Shown here one piece after another: positions 12,801-26,500 of a stretch of DNA of 64,000 nucleotides. The notes beneath the pieces were generated by a model. That model made no database searches. It was not told the origin of the DNA and saw only the letters and a list, made by a program, of their open reading frames with translations. Where the stretch lies: the NCBI RefSeq assembly GCF_021018805.1, contig NC_086266.1:3534001-3598000 (forward strand), read 5' to 3'. Made by a program: the position numbers and the translations under genes. The stretch is from Prinia subflava. Lineage: Eukaryota; Chordata; Aves; Passeriformes; Cisticolidae. Each line of letters starts with the position of its first letter. The first letter of the stretch is position 1.

Positions 12801-14760
12801 ACTAATGAGGAGCAGAGTTTGTAATTAGGCCAGGTAATCACTTTGGGACTCTTAGGTATGGCCAAGTTTTGCAGCTCAGGTGCCGTGAGTGGGGCACAGG
12901 TAGGGGTTGGTCCCTCACCTGAGACAGCTCTGATTCCAAGGTTATTTGGTAAAAAAATATAAAAAATTGTAGGAGATTGTCTTGGAACAATAGAGCGGTT
13001 CAGATCTGTTTGATGTGGATAATGCCAATATAAACTGCACCAACAGTAACTTTGCAGTGTATCCAGCATAATACTGTCCAAAATTTAATTTGAGGCAGCT
13101 TTGGTTGAAGGCATCATCTGTCATGTTAATTTAATAATTATTTTAAAATGTTTGCTATTTTTTTGGAATGGATATTAGTTATTTTATTATGACATTGAGA
13201 AACTAGAAGATGTGAGCAAACTAAGAGGATTAAATTTTCTCTTTAGACATACATGTATCCAGAACAGAATAAAATAAGTAGGAAAAGGCTGTTGTAGCTC
13301 TTCATTCACCAAAATTATTTTAATTTTGTCTGGAGCTCTCTGATGTCAGGTACTAACCAAAACAAATTTAATAATGAGAAAAATAGATGTATCTGGATGG
13401 TTAGAAACTTAATGTGAATTGAAAGAATAGGTTTTGGAGACACGTAAAATAGGCTAAGAGTAAAAATAATTGATTAAAAGGGAAATTTCGTGACCCAACA
13501 CTTAGAAATGAAGCAGTGTAGATGTTCTTATCACAAGGCTGATGTTCTAATATTGACATGATTTTATTAAAGAATTTGCATAAACTATTTTCTACTCCAG
13601 CACGATCAGGATTTTACTTCTTTGTGTTGATAAATACAATACCATGGCAAATGGGATGAGTCTAAGTGCTTTCCATTATGGGATTTTTTAATCATTATTT
13701 CTCTCTCTATCTGGGAGCCCTTTGTTCCACGAAAATTAGGTCAGAAAAAATGAAATATCAAGTGAAATTAAAATAGTTGGCTGGAGGAAAATGTATGAAA
13801 ATGAGCGAGGGGTGGAAAGACAGTTGCCATAAGAATCCAAGCAAAACCTACTGAGGCAGCTCTCCTGAAGGAAAGCAAAAGGAGACATTTATATGAAGAT
13901 TGAAATTGCCCATGAGTAAAAGAGTTTTCTGCCTTGGAATTAATGGTGAAAGGAGGGCAGGGAGCTCTGTTTGGGATGTAATAACAGTTCAAGCAGAGTT
14001 CTACATTAATCTTCTGTGTCAGGTATTTTCCTGATACTGCATCTCCAGAGCAATCCTCTGCAGCATGAAGATGTGTACTTGAAAGGAAAACTGCAACAGG
14101 AAGAGCAGCAGAGGGAGGGGAAGCTTTAAAAAACAAATAAAATCCCCAAAACACTCATTTGATAAAAGTATATAAGGCTGTAATTAATGAAAGGGAAAAT
14201 CATACCCATTTTAGACTGATTTTCAAATATATATTCAATTATTGTTTGCTAACTTATGCTGCAGGGCTTGAAGGAAGATTAAAAAAAAGATGTGAGATCA
14301 ATATTTAATTTCGCAGGAGCACATACATAGGCACATGAAGTGTCCTGTTTAAGATAGATTTTTTAATTTTAATTTTTTTTAATATTTCTTTTCTGCTTCA
14401 CAAAGTACCATTGAAAAACATGTCTACATCTCTCATCTAGGAATTTTGTTATGCAGCTTTGCTTCCATTTGATTGAAACTCTTTGTGATGATCTTGATTA
14501 AAGAACTGAAGTTAAACTTGGGCAATTTTGCCTCTCCCCAGGGGCAGTCTGGCTGCACACATTTATGAAAGTATCCCTCATCTGGATATGGATCAGATGG
14601 GCTTTCTTTCATTTCAGTGTAGTGCTTGCCCAGAAAATGGAATATTTTCTAGTTTTATTGCAGGATATGCAGATATTTTCCTTTGGTTTCAACAAAATCT
14701 CGTGGGTGAGGTCACTTGGCCATAGGGAAGGCAGAGTCCTTCACTGAGGGAAACAGCTCT
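9899..14760. other. AT-rich unique DNA, no gene seen
   Basis: Mostly AT-rich, with no recognised repeat. Two minus-strand frames of 128-129 codons (12692-13081 and 13768-14154) have no familiar domain. The first contains a splice-donor-like CAG/GTGAGG on the minus strand near 12915-12925, but there is no convincing partner acceptor. A short GT repeat lies at about 10592-10603. Confidence 0.6.
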
Positions 14761-14764
14761 GGAG
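14761..14764. repeat. Left target-site duplication, GGAG
   Basis: The four bases immediately before the TGATTCC end of the LTR match the four immediately after its GGCATCA end (15226-15229). A 4-bp duplication is what class I (gammaretrovirus-like, ERV1) elements leave. Four bases could match by chance about once in 256, so this supports the LTR boundaries but does not prove them. Confidence 0.65.
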
Positions 14765-15225
14765 TGATTCCCTGGGAAGGCTGAGCTGGAACAGAGACTG
14801 GACAGAGCCAGAGAATAAAGCAGAGATTTATTAAAAGGCCTTTAGGATACAGCTTGGGCAGGACAAGAGCCTGGCCAGGGCTGCACCCAAGGTGGACCCA
14901 AAATGGTCACAAAATGGACAAAGGGTCACGAGGTCTCACACTTTGATAAGTTTTGGTCCATTTGCATTTTGGGGTTGAATTGTCCAATTCCAGCTGCAGG
15001 TGATGCAGTCCCATCCTTCTTGTTTTCTCTCCTCAGCCCCCCTTGTTTGTGCTTTTGGGCTGAACACTTGTCCCAGCTGTCCTTGGTGTGCAGCAGGAGA
15101 AGGATTTGTTTTGTGTCCCTGCTGTGTGCAGAGCTGAGTGAGCCTGAGTGTGAGCTCAGAGCTGCACCCTGGGCAGCGCAGAGCCTGAAATACAAAATAC
15201 AGGAAAACTCAAATTTAAGGCATCA
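14765..15225 (-). mobile_element. Solo LTR of an endogenous retrovirus (ERV1-like)
   Basis: A 461-bp block whose ends are TGATTCC and GGCATCA, with flanking GGAG duplications, and with a second copy at 47911-48385. Orientation is minus. Read on that strand, the AATAAA polyadenylation signal (complement of the TTTATT at about 14830-14836) lies near the 3' end, followed by a short U5, and the U3 begins TGATGCC. No internal retroviral sequence flanks it, so it is a solo LTR formed by recombination between the two LTRs of a former provirus. The 127-codon plus frame and 89-codon minus frame inside it are not genes. The 4-bp duplication suggests ERV1. The family name is not assigned. Confidence 0.82.
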
Positions 15226-15229
15226 GGAG
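15226..15229. repeat. Right target-site duplication, GGAG
   Basis: Matches 14761-14764 exactly and directly follows the CA end of the LTR. Confidence 0.65.
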
Positions 15230-18200
15230 CGGGGACTACCCAGCAGAGAGGGGGATCCTGGGGCACAGGAACACACAGAATGGTAAAAGTTTCCATTTAA
15301 TATTCTCCATCTGGCAGCTGCCATTTGAGTCTTGCAGGACTGAGCATCTCCTTAAATGGGATGAATACAAAAAATAAAACCCTGCCTCCTTTCCCTTGAT
15401 TCCTTCTGAATCTGAAAGAAAATCTTTTGTGGTTCTCATCATTTTGCAGGACTTGGCCCTGAATTCAGCATGTGGCCCTGTGGTGTCTTACTGAAATAAT
15501 GCAGAGTGGGAGTTTGATAAATATGCTGAACTGGACCGTGAACCTACTGAGGCATATTTGGAATACTCCTCCCCAAAATGTCATGTATAAATAGAACTGC
15601 TCTAACATATTGCAGGCATTGGGTTTTGTAGAAGATCTTTGTGCCTCTCTGGTTTCTTCCATGTTAAAAAGTCAATTATTGTAAGCTATCTCTGTAATTT
15701 TTGGATCATTACCCATTTATCCTTAAGCAGAAATATCCTTGCTCAGAGGTTGCTTAGTGTATAATCTGGTTACTCTGAATTTGTAATGCTTTAATGACAT
15801 TTGAAGTATCTGTTACTGCATCATTAATTGTCATAAGTTTTTTATTTCTACAGACAATATCCTTATTTCTGTGTGAATAGGATTGACTTGCTCTCTGGAA
15901 TAAGAGCAGCTTTGCTATCTGGTAAATATATTAATGAGTTTTTATCAGATTTTACTGAAGAGGTCACTGAATCTCTATTGTATTGGATTTTACAGGATAT
16001 AAATGAAAATACAGTGGTGATACGAGATTTCATGTAGAATATGAAAGTGTTCTCTGAGATCATGATGGTTTTAGGGTTGACAGAAAAGTTCAGTGATGCA
16101 GCAAAATTTTCTCCCAGTGCTGCCAGTTTTCCCCTTGCTCTTTGCAAGTGAAGTACAATGACGTGCTTAAAAATATAACTGTAATTTTGGGAGAAAAAGA
16201 AATTTTTCCTGCCCTAAAGAGCTGTGATGATTTCATAAACATGTTTTAGGATTTAATTTAGAAAATATTTATTCTCCTGGACATGTAACCCCCAGTACAG
16301 CCACTGTCAAATGAAACAAGCTTAAGGATGGACTGTGGGCTGAAGAGGCTTCCACTGCAGGGGATGCTCTTTTGGGAGTTTACCTTCAAAAGAGTTTGTA
16401 ATTGTTTAAACACAATTAGCAATTACTCCTTTAATAAATAAAACAGAAATGTAATAAGCAATGCCAGCTTTGTATTTTGACTGTTTTGAATGTTTTGATC
16501 ACAAAATTTTCTTGTAAAAGTCATTTCTCTCTGATATATTGATATGAGATATTCCATTGCAGCTCCTAAACCAACTTAGCAATACATTGGTGTTTCAAAT
16601 TGTCTCCTTCCACATCTGCTACCTCACATTACAGGTAGAGAACAATGCAATTAATTCCTTTTTTTTGTTTCTGTGTGGTCTGTCAGACACTTTCCCACTA
16701 TTTTTCAGCAGCAGTTTGTGGATGTGTTGATCTTCCTTTGGTTGGTGTTTCCTACTTGCTCTTGAGTTTTGATTTGCACTTTTTGAATTGATACCATTAA
16801 TGAGACATACACACATCTTAGGGGTATTCCCACAAGGAAATAGCCTTTATTTTCTGTTTGTCTGTCTTAATTTCTGTATCTCAGTTTATCTCTTGACCAA
16901 ATGGAAGCAAAATACATATTTTGGTTCTAAAATGCTTATGAAACACTGATGGCCATTATTAGCGACTAGAATTAACAATCACTAAGAGAAGTCAAAAATA
17001 CTTTTAATATTTCTTTCTATGCTCAGTACTGGAGGCTGTATTACAAAATTTTCCAAAATGGACAGTCAGCTCAAAGATGTCTAGAAGCTGTTTCCCCTCC
17101 TAAAAATTATTTGATTTAAGGAGTGCTGCTACTTTTTGCAATTCTGTTCCCTGTAGCAATTTATACTAGATATTAATTCTCAATTTTGGAGCTCCCTTCA
17201 TTCACCTGCATACTTTTGATATCTGCCCACTGCTAATGAATATGAATGAAATGAGAAGCAATACCTCATAACTTAAAATTATTATTGTAGAGTCTGATAG
17301 AAATGGGCAGGTTTATATAAAATACTCTGAAGTATATTTTTTAAGAACCATCCCTATAATTCTTTGAAGAACAGATGTCAGAATGTACTGTGATAATTTC
17401 TCCGAGAAAGGAAATTATATTAAATTAGAGGCAGAAAAGTCACACAAGAGGCAAATACTTAAATTCCTAAATTAAATTTTATCCAGTATTGTGCTTATGA
17501 ATAGAGCTGTTTGCATTATTCATTGTGCATAACTGATTGGCCAGATTTAAGCCTTTTATGTTGAGCCACATCATGCTTTTGATACCTTTATTTTTGGATT
17601 ATTTATAGCACTTCAGTGAGGAGTTGGTAAGAATAAATATACAATGCACCTTGCACAGAAAACTGCTTGTCCATAATGATGACACAGAAATCTGATATGT
17701 TTTAAAGGTCTATTATTAACCCTGTTTCTTAAAAAAAATAATATTAAGAAATTCTTTATGTACATTCTAATCAGTGATAGAACAATTTGCATAATGACCA
17801 AGAGGAAACTTAACATCTGGTTTAAAGCATTTACATGCAGGTGAGTGAAGAGGGCAGATTTCAGGGCAATGCACAGCATACATGGATATTATGATTATCA
17901 GGCTTTAAAGAAGATAAAATGACTGAATTCCCAACATTTGAAATTACCAACAGGTTAATTTTGATGTGACCAGCCTAGACCACGCCAATCATTTGGTACT
18001 TGGAGCTGGTGTCAAATATAACAAATTCTGGAACTGGGTCAGCACAGAGCGTGGCTCCCTTCTTGTCTCTTGGAGCTCCAGAAATGCTGTAGTTTTTCTG
18101 GGTATTGATAGGAAAAGTTTTATCTTTGGCTTTACAAAAAATCAAATTCCCCATCAGTACGTTGTGAGCTCCAGTCTGAGTGCCTCTGACTTGTGAAGCC

Positions 18201-18979
18201 AAAGCACAGCTGAAAGTTTAGTGGCACCTTGGTTTTGATGTTAAAAAGATGCCACAGAAACCACAGTCATCCTGTGGCTCTGGAAAGCTGAGCCTGAAAT
18301 GGAAGAAATTGGATTTTGGTATTTTTTTTCTTTCAGTTAAAAAAGAAATAGTACTTGCCAGTTTTGCACTGTGTGTTTAGACCTCATAAGTTAAAAATAT
18401 TCTTATAAAAATATCTTATTTCTCTGTGCCAAACTACCTTGAACATGTCTGATTTTATGGGCTTAAAGAAGAAAAAAAAGTTTGTAGGAGATGATTTATA
18501 TTTAGTGAAGACATGAGTGAAACCCTTCAAAATGGAATGGAAAAATATTTTGTAAATTAACTCTTTGTGTTAAGTGTTGTGTTAGTCAAAAATCCTCTTA
18601 GAACCTTCAAGGTGGACTCAGAAATGGGAATTGATAAGTAGGACCATTCCATGGAAACAAAAAATTTAATTCAGCAAAAGGCTTATGAGCTAAGGTAAGT
18701 CTCAAATTAAGTGTTGCTGCTGTAATCTTATTTGAAAAGTGGAAACTTCTGCTAAAAATATTTCTAATGAAAACAGAAAAGAAAGATTTTAAGAGTGTGT
18801 TGTTGGCATTTTCAATATGGCAGTTTGTTTTTATTTTCCCCTATTTTTTAGTGATTCATTTTATTATAAATACATATTATTTCTAAGGGATGTTCTGATG
18901 TTGTTAAATACTGGCTTAATTGGTATTTAAAATTATAGCTAAAGCAAGAGAGTTACTGTATATTTTATTAGCATGGAAT
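15230..18979. other. AT-rich unique DNA, no gene seen
   Basis: No recognised exon or repeat. Open frames reach 94 codons (15863-16147, minus strand) and look like chance. A stretch at about 15790-15860 with ATTAATTGTCATAA is homeodomain-motif-like, but no more than expected in such AT-rich DNA. Confidence 0.6.
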
Positions 18980-19110
18980 TACTGCACTGTTAAATCCGGG
19001 ATAAATAATTTGCATATTTTAAGATAAGTACAGGATTAATTATTTTACACTAGAGTTTGTTATTTTACACTTAAGAGTAAATTAATTTGGTTCAGCTAAT
19101 GCATATTGAA
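18980..19110. promoter_or_regulatory. Candidate enhancer-like motif cluster (octamer plus homeodomain)
   Basis: Within about 130 bases lie a perfect POU octamer ATTTGCAT (19008-19015), a bicoid/OTX-type GGATTA (19033-19038) overlapping a TAATTA homeodomain core (19037-19042), further TTAATT cores, and a CpG at about 18997. Octamer and OTX/homeodomain sites together are common in neural enhancers of vertebrates. In AT-rich DNA these words also arise by chance, so the call rests on their closeness and is weak without conservation data. Confidence 0.22.
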
Positions 19111-22100
19111 TCTGGATCTTGTGAAATATTGCCTAAAACCTTGTTTCAGTATTTCAGAGAGTATTGCTGGGAAACATAATTAGGTTATATAACTGAATTA
19201 GAACCCACCCAAGGAATAAGCACAGTTCTCCTTCTCATCTGTTGAAAGAGACTCCATCAGGAAGTGGGAATTGTGTTTTTTCCCTGTGAAAGACCATTTA
19301 AAATTGTTTAAAATTGACATCCTTAACTGGATTCCTCTCTCAGGCGATGTAGGCTTTATCGTTAGAAAAAGAGGAAACGTGTTTGTGTACGGTTTGTACA
19401 CCCTGACTTTTCTGGAATGTAAAATCTTTGATCCAAAATAAAAACCATGGAGATTCCCCACTGCCAACACAGAACCTGTGGGTCTCAACTCTCACAAGGC
19501 CTTTGTGAAATCCCTCCCATTGCTGTTTCCACTTTAACTAAAACCCAAACTGTGTTAACCCATGACAATAAAATACAAGGATTTATTTGAGGATATTTGA
19601 GCTGCTGCTTGCTCCTGCATCCCAGCAAGGATTGGGAATCACATCCAACAAGCTGCAAGATCATATGTGAGGCTTGTAACTCCCACTTAAATTCCTTTTG
19701 CAGGAACAAACCCTTTAAACTAGGACAAAATCAGACATCATACTCAGTTTATAAAGGCTTCAATCTCTGTAGATGCGAGGTCAGGTAAAGTTCAGCTTGA
19801 GACAAACTGAAAAAAAAAAGAAAGATAAAATCAGCCTTGAGGAAGGGTCAGAGACTAAGCAGTTATTTGAAAAACAAGCACTTATCTGAAGAACAGCACA
19901 GCTAATTCAGTTACCCAGGTGGGGAGGAGGGGAAGGAAGGGTGTGGGAGTGAGGGAAGATGTCTTTACAATTGATATATCAGAGTGGGACTGGTACAACT
20001 GTTCCATTAAGTGCAGGTATTTTTCTGTCTCAAGCCTCTGAAATCAATGCCAATAATCTCATAAACAAAGCAAGATTTGACTTTGAGGGAATTAATGCAG
20101 CCCAAATAAGGTTGCATATAGATATAATGAGGACATAAATTTGTATTATCTATCTAAAAAGATTTGACAAACTAGCCTAAAAATAATAACATTCCAACCC
20201 GGAACAGGAGAAACCGGATTAATGTTAACAGGCTTTATTGAAACTCAATGAAACCCACAAGAGAGATTTGGTTCTGTCAGGATTATCACATGCAACAGGA
20301 AGTATAAAACTCAAAGATTTTTGAGACAAAGCCTTTAACTAAGGGAAAGATGCTGGAAAGGCAAGCACACCAATTTAGTTCTGTAAATGAGTATTCCTGC
20401 AACTGAAGCAGAAGTGTTACTGTGAAAGGCAATTGTATGAATGAGTTTCAAAGTCCTTGTTGTCCTATATTTACATCATAAGTTTTCTAAAGAGAGCCTT
20501 TAGTCCCCTGCTGTGTATTGTAAAACTCCATGTTCTGCTCTTTGGGAACAGGAGCAATTAGGATGTAGATCATGCAAAGCATTTCTGGTTGTACAGTCAT
20601 TAAAAATTCTCTCTCTGGCCCTGTCATGGCACTGCTGGGAATGTTCAAGGACTTCTGCAGCAACACCAGAAAGAAAACTTAATGCTGCCCATCTCAGCCC
20701 CTCCTTAAAGCCCTCAGAGCAGTACTGGTCTTTCCAAATTTTCTCCTCCTTATAGAGAAGATTAACATTCAATCTACTCTTTTTGTTATTGTACATAACA
20801 TTATTTGAATTTTATTCTACTCCATCTTTTTGTTGTAGAAAATTAAGACATTTCAAAATTAAAATTGGGGGTGGTTTATGGCCTATTGTTTTAAAACGTA
20901 ATGTAGACCAAGTGGTTTTAAGGCAGTCTAGCACCTAGATATGTCATATGATTTATAGAGAAGCCTGCAATTCTTATCGTTATAAATACAACTCAAAGTG
21001 GTTGTACTTGATGTTTTTTGAACAAAAGCAAATCCTTTATTTCCTTCTGTTGTTTGCTCATAGATTTGAGGCTCTATATGGAGACTTTCCTTGCACTAGA
21101 AGTGGTCACTAAGAAAAATAGAAATGAAAGCCACCCTGCAACTGAAGCTCTGCTTCCCACTTAGACCTGGGAAACAACAGAGATCATAAAAAATCAGTTT
21201 AATGTTTTCAAAGGAGCTTTACAGAAGAAGTCTTTGTTGTCATCTTGCTTCCCTCAGCATCCCTATCTGATAGAAGAACCTGTTATGTTTTACTTGATAT
21301 TCCTGAGTTTTATATAAATGAAGATTTTAATTTATGTTAAGATATATTCAAAGGCTCCCAGAAGATGAGTAATTGTATTTCATTTGATGCTGATGAAATA
21401 AAAAAGACAGGAAATAATAAGCTACATGGTTATATTTAACATGCAGCTGTGATGGGTTAAAAATTGCATTGCTATCTACGAAGTCAACAATTAATTCCAA
21501 CTTCTAAAGGGCAGTTCATGGAAGGGCTCTAGGATCAGTTCATCCAGTTTGGGCTCCCTGAAGGTTTTTACCAACATTTTTCATCTGCACACTTGGAATC
21601 ACAGCAGCAGGTTAAGTCATTACCAGCCTTAAAAAGGCTTCACTCATTTCCTTCTGTGTTGTCAAATTCAGTTCCCTGAACACAGAATCCCTTCTTCCCA
21701 CAGAGAACCTGCCATGCTGTGAGCACCGTGTTGTGCATTTCTTCCTAGAAATGTTCTGGAAAATACAAGATTGTCTGAGCATCAAACAATTGACTGAGGA
21801 TTGGCCTTCAGCTACATCCCAGAGTGATTCCTACAGGAGCTGACAGCCTGGGCTCAGCCCTCTGGGACAGAAACCTGCCTTGGGCATGGGGAAACACGGA
21901 TCTGGAGTTGCTTCTTGGTGTATTACAATACTCCAAATAATGTTTTATCTGGCTCGTGTTTCCCTCCTTGCTGGTTTCTCTTCCATTCCCTTCTCCAGCT
22001 TCCTCTCCTCATGAGTCAGATGTATTTTCCAAAGGCAATCCTGAAGCTGGGCCACAGTAACTATTGTTTTCTTTCCACTAATCAAATTATATTAACTGCT

Positions 22101-22645
22101 GTAAAAGCTTCAGGCCAGCCTCCCTCCTTCCTTTCTTTGAGTCCCCAGCATGTCCGACCATCACTACTGTTTATTCTTTTTGTTCAGATCCTCTTTCATC
22201 TTCAGTTTGGATACTGATCCCTTTTTTATAACTTTGATTTTCTTGAGAACATCATCCCTCTCTGTTCTCTCAAATTGCCCTTTACAACTCTAATTCTGTC
22301 CAACACACTCATCAAGGTCATCTTATCAAGCTTCTGTTTTCCTGTTCAGTGTTCGTGCACCTTTGCACCACAAATGTCATACTTCATTGATCTCTGTCAG
22401 CACAAGTATTGCCAGCTTCTCTCCCCTCCTCTCACACCCATTTTCAAGCAATTTTATGAAGTGCAGAATGATTTTCTTAGCCCAGCCTGGCTAATCATGA
22501 CCAAGAAATGAGAGAATTATGAGAGCAGGGAATCAAGAGCATTGCTAGGATGAACCACATGGTGTAGCAGTCTCAGAAAATTGTAGAGGCAGCTTTTCCC
22601 TAATTATCCCCTGGATTTCCCAACATTGCCTCTTACTGTGTGTAT
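19111..22645. other. Unique DNA, no gene seen
   Basis: No recognised exon, transposon or RNA gene. A GC-richer patch at about 21640-21910 has no feature I can name. Open frames up to 100 codons (21915-22217, plus strand) have no domain. Confidence 0.6.
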
Positions 22646-22731
22646 CTTTGGGGTTTTTTTTGGTGGTTTTTTTGTTCTTGGTTGGTTGGCTTGTCCTTGT
22701 TGGTGGTTTGTGTTTTGTTTTGTTTTGCTGG
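22646..22731 (+). repeat. G/T-rich simple tract
   Basis: Runs of T with GG, GGG or GGGG groups, including GGTTGGTTGG and TTTTG repeats. It is similar in composition to the tracts at 9.8 and 34.9 kb and is the complement in kind of the A/C tract at 23.5 kb. The frame spanning it (22626-22988) is a low-complexity translation, not a gene. Confidence 0.8.
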
Positions 22732-23463
22732 CACTCCAGGAACTTTATTGTACTATGAGTGTTGGAATGAGCCTGGTGCCTGCTCAGAGTTGTAAAGGGC
22801 TGCTCCCAAAGCTTCTGCACAAACCTCAGTGGTTCCCTTGTTCCTTGGCATATTGCTGCTTACCTGCCTGCACACCCAGCTCTCTGAAAACATCCCATAA
22901 TGCTGCAAATGTAGTAGTAGTTGTTAATTTGCAATTGTGCCCATTGTTTTTCAACCAAGGTCTGCACTTGAAATCCATCTGCTCATGAGCAGGGCCTCTC
23001 TCCGTTGAGTTTATCCTCCTTCCACACCCATCACTTCCCTTTGGTTAAGTTGTTTTGAAACAGCACCATCAGAAATGCACTAAATGTGTTTCCTGTCACT
23101 CACTTTTCCGAGGGGCTGGAGGAGTAGGACAGTTTTCTTCCCAGCAGAAATGTGAACTAATTGTCAAATAAGCTGCAAACACAACCTGGCTCTCATTAAA
23201 GGTAACGGGAATCGGGTCTGACAATTGACAGGATGCTGCTTAGTCAGAAACTTTGCTTAGGGAGGAAAAGAGTTACCACCAATTCTAAAATACCTCAAAT
23301 ATTTTTCCCCTGTTCCCCTGATCTTTGTTTTTTCAAGAATCATTTAAAAAAGTTTTCCTAAATTATAATATTTGAAGAAGTGTTTCCCTTTCCCAATATT
23401 TTTTTTTCCACAGAAACCAAGATGAGTTTTTGCTAGGTAACATTCTGAAGCTCTTAATAGTTA
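22732..23463. other. Unique DNA, no gene seen
   Basis: About 730 bases between two simple tracts of opposite strand bias (G/T on the left, A/C on the right). No exon or transposon was recognised between them, and I see no paired element ends. Confidence 0.6.
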
Positions 23464-23599
23464 AAATAAACCAAACCAAACCAAACCAAAAACAAACAAA
23501 CAAAAAAAAACAAAACAACCAACCAACCAACCAACCAAACAAACCCCCTCCCCCCAAAAAAAAACCCCACAAAAAAAAAACCCACCAAAAAAAACAACC
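23464..23599 (-). repeat. A/C-rich simple tract (AACC, AAAC and AAAACCCC types)
   Basis: About 136 bases contain almost only A and C. They begin with CCAAA pentamers, then AAAC and AACC tetramers, then C runs (up to six) between A runs. On the minus strand this is a G/T tract like those at 9.8, 22.6 and 34.9 kb. Its minus-strand G runs include GGGG and GGGGGG groups. The 80-codon minus frame over it (23363-23605) is a low-complexity translation. Confidence 0.88.
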
Positions 23600-26500
23600 T
23601 ATCACATAGTTCTGTATAACATTTTAGGTGAGATATTGCCTAAAATGGAAGGCTAAAATTTTTTGGTTACTTTATCATGATTCTGCTCTTTACTGCTGTG
23701 GCACAGAAAATATTGAAATACTTCTCTCTTTTTCCCAATTTTATTTTTCCAGCTTGTTTATTGTTGCTTAGCTTGGTTACGTCCCGTTCAACACTTAGTA
23801 GGCAACACTATTAAATGCTAATCACTTGGCTGAACAAAAGCCTGCTTCATAAATCATTCTTTAATAGCCTGTCTAAAATTTCTTTAGGGTGTTGAAGCTG
23901 CATTGCAGTGTTGCTTACTGATCAGCCTCTAATTATAGAAATTATACATCCAGCAGTTAAAGCAGTAAACAAGGCTTTTCTGACTGGGGCAGTAATCCTG
24001 TGTCAGTTAGGATCTTTCCTGGTGATTCTGGATTTCTGTCACTCTAATCCTGCCCTGAAATATCCACTACTGCCCATCACCCTGTGCTGCTTGGATTTCA
24101 CCTGGAGCTGTCTTTCCTGCTGTTTATAGCCTGCCTCACTGTGATCCTTATTTAGGAGCAGAAATAAATAGTTTAACAATTAACTGAAAAAACTATAAGA
24201 TTATTAGAATTATTCTGTAGCATGGCGCAGCACCATTGAATACAACAGAGAAGAATGAAAAATCACATAATGTTTTCAGGTTCATTATTTTAATCTGCAG
24301 GTTATGTTAAAATAGAAGATAAATGGTTCAAGAAATATTACGAGCACTGTTGTTTTATAGCAAGGAGTAAAATTAAAGGATTTATTAGGTTGGTTTCTGT
24401 GCCTTGCATCACCTAACCATACTCACTTTTTTTTTTTTTTTTTTAATATTTCTATCACAAATTTTGGCAGTATTTACAGCTGCACCTCAGGAACAGTGAC
24501 TTGAAATGTGAAGGGAATCATGTAGGTTACAAAATATAGAGTGTCAATTATTTTTCAATTTATTTTTGTTAGTAACAAATTTTATTTTTAGCAACAGATG
24601 ATACACACTAAGAAAACACCAGGAAAGAGTTGCAGGAGGAGGGAGATGTGAAAGAAGGCTTAACCAAGTATTTACAGAATAAAGTTACAATAACTGACTT
24701 CTGCCACAGGCAGGCAGGGAAAGAGACCCCCCACCACCTTCAGGAACTTGCCTGATCACTAAGAAAACAAACATTTAGAGGGAAAAAAGAATAAAATGTA
24801 TATTTAACTCAGTGACTCCTGTCTTTGCTCTGACAGTCTTTACATTGCCTTGCTGGTGATTTGTAAGTGGTGAATTCATGGGTTGTAGTGACATAAATGC
24901 AAATGTTTGTGTTTGTATTCATTGTAAATATTTAGATAAAAGGCTGCCTTTTGCTGCCAAGTTCTACTTGGATTGACGTTGTGACAAGTTTGTAATAAGT
25001 TAACAACGGCATCTGGTGAGTGTAAGACACTGGAATAACTTTAAATAATGTAACACCAAATCAGTATTTAATCTCTGTTATGGGTAAAGTGAAAGAGATA
25101 CTTTGTGAAGTCTAATGTATTCCAGTCCAGTGAGCATTTGCTTCTTATTATGCGTTTTAGCAAATGATGTGTTACTAAATTTTAGTTGAAACATGACCTT
25201 GGGCAGAATAGGCACCATTGCATAAAACCCTAGAAGTGTACTAGGTGTACAGAAATCAGCATTTTTTTAGCTTTTTCTTTCAGCTTGGGTTATCTGGCAA
25301 CCACAATTAATACCATAAGCATGACATTTATTTCTATTATGATAAATCACTGTTAAAACCATGTTTTGTTCAGAAAGGAGTGGGAGCATCAGACAGTGAT
25401 GTGCAGGTGATGGAAATGTCTCCATCTCACATTTCTGGGCACCTGCCCCACCATCTCTGCCCAGGGCTCCTTGCTGCAAAGGTTTCTGTTCCCCAGAACA
25501 GAGAAAAGGCAGAGAGAAGAGATCGGTGGTTTTATATTGTGTGGACACCCAGCACGGAGTCACCTCCGTGTCTTTTCTGGAGGTGCAGATTAAATCCTGA
25601 CCTCATCCCTGCTCCCTTCCTGCTCCACATTCCTGGGGAGGAATTCCAGCACCGTAAGGCACCAGCAGTGATCAAACCCTCCAAGAGCTTTCATTAATTA
25701 CCCATTTAGGGAGATTTTCCTGCTTGGTGACTCATTTCCTTGCAGAAGTTGTGTGCTGATGTGATTGACACCTTCGCTTTCTACCAAGAATTATAATTTC
25801 GTTTGCAGTTCAGTTTTGTGGGAACATGAGAGAGAATTTTTTTTCCCCTCAGTGGTCATTGATCAGCTTATTAATTAGCAAGATCTGCGTGGTTTGCAGT
25901 AGGTGGGTGTAAGTTAAGGACATCAAAAGCAGATTATTCCTTCTACTGCTCCACAGAGCAGCTCAGTCCTGCAGAATCAACACTCCTGCTCTCACTGTGA
26001 ACTACAGCAAGCCACATAATGCAAATAATCAGCTGCCTAAAAGCCTGGCCAAATGCATTTCCTCAGCACAGACATATTTTTTGGCCACTTTTCTAAGACC
26101 TTCCGCAGCATTTTTGATTGTCTCCACCAAGGGCTGGTTCCACTATGGTATTTGACAGGTTGTGTATTCAAGTTAGAAGGAAAATGAGGGGGGAAACAAA
26201 AGACTATTGATTTGTCAGTAACACTTAAAATGTATTCTTCCCCAGGTGAGTTAAAAGGATAATAAATCCTAATTTAAAAGACAGTGATTAATTCAGTCTT
26301 GTCCCATGCTGTCATTTTTTGTATGTAAACAACTATGAAGTGATCTTATAGCAATTTCCACCCACTCCCTCCATGCCTCAAATGCCACTGCTAGCTATGC
26401 TGAGCACCAGTCATTTGAAAATATCTATTTTTTAATTAATAAAACTGCTCTTAAGTAAAGGTAAATACACAGTAACTCTGATTTTTGCCAGTTGTTGTAT

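Noticed and set aside
12692..14154. Two minus-strand frames of 128-129 codons, one with a donor-like CAG/GTGAGG
   Set aside because: No domain, no matching acceptor and no polyadenylation context. The lengths are compatible with chance.
14903..15286. 127-codon frame with a near-identical peptide at 48121-48399
   Set aside because: Both lie within copies of the same LTR. The similarity is repeat homology and not a gene family.
22646..23599. A G/T tract and an A/C tract 730 bp apart as inverted ends of one element
   Set aside because: The two differ in detail, no target duplication is visible, and similar tracts occur singly elsewhere in the window.
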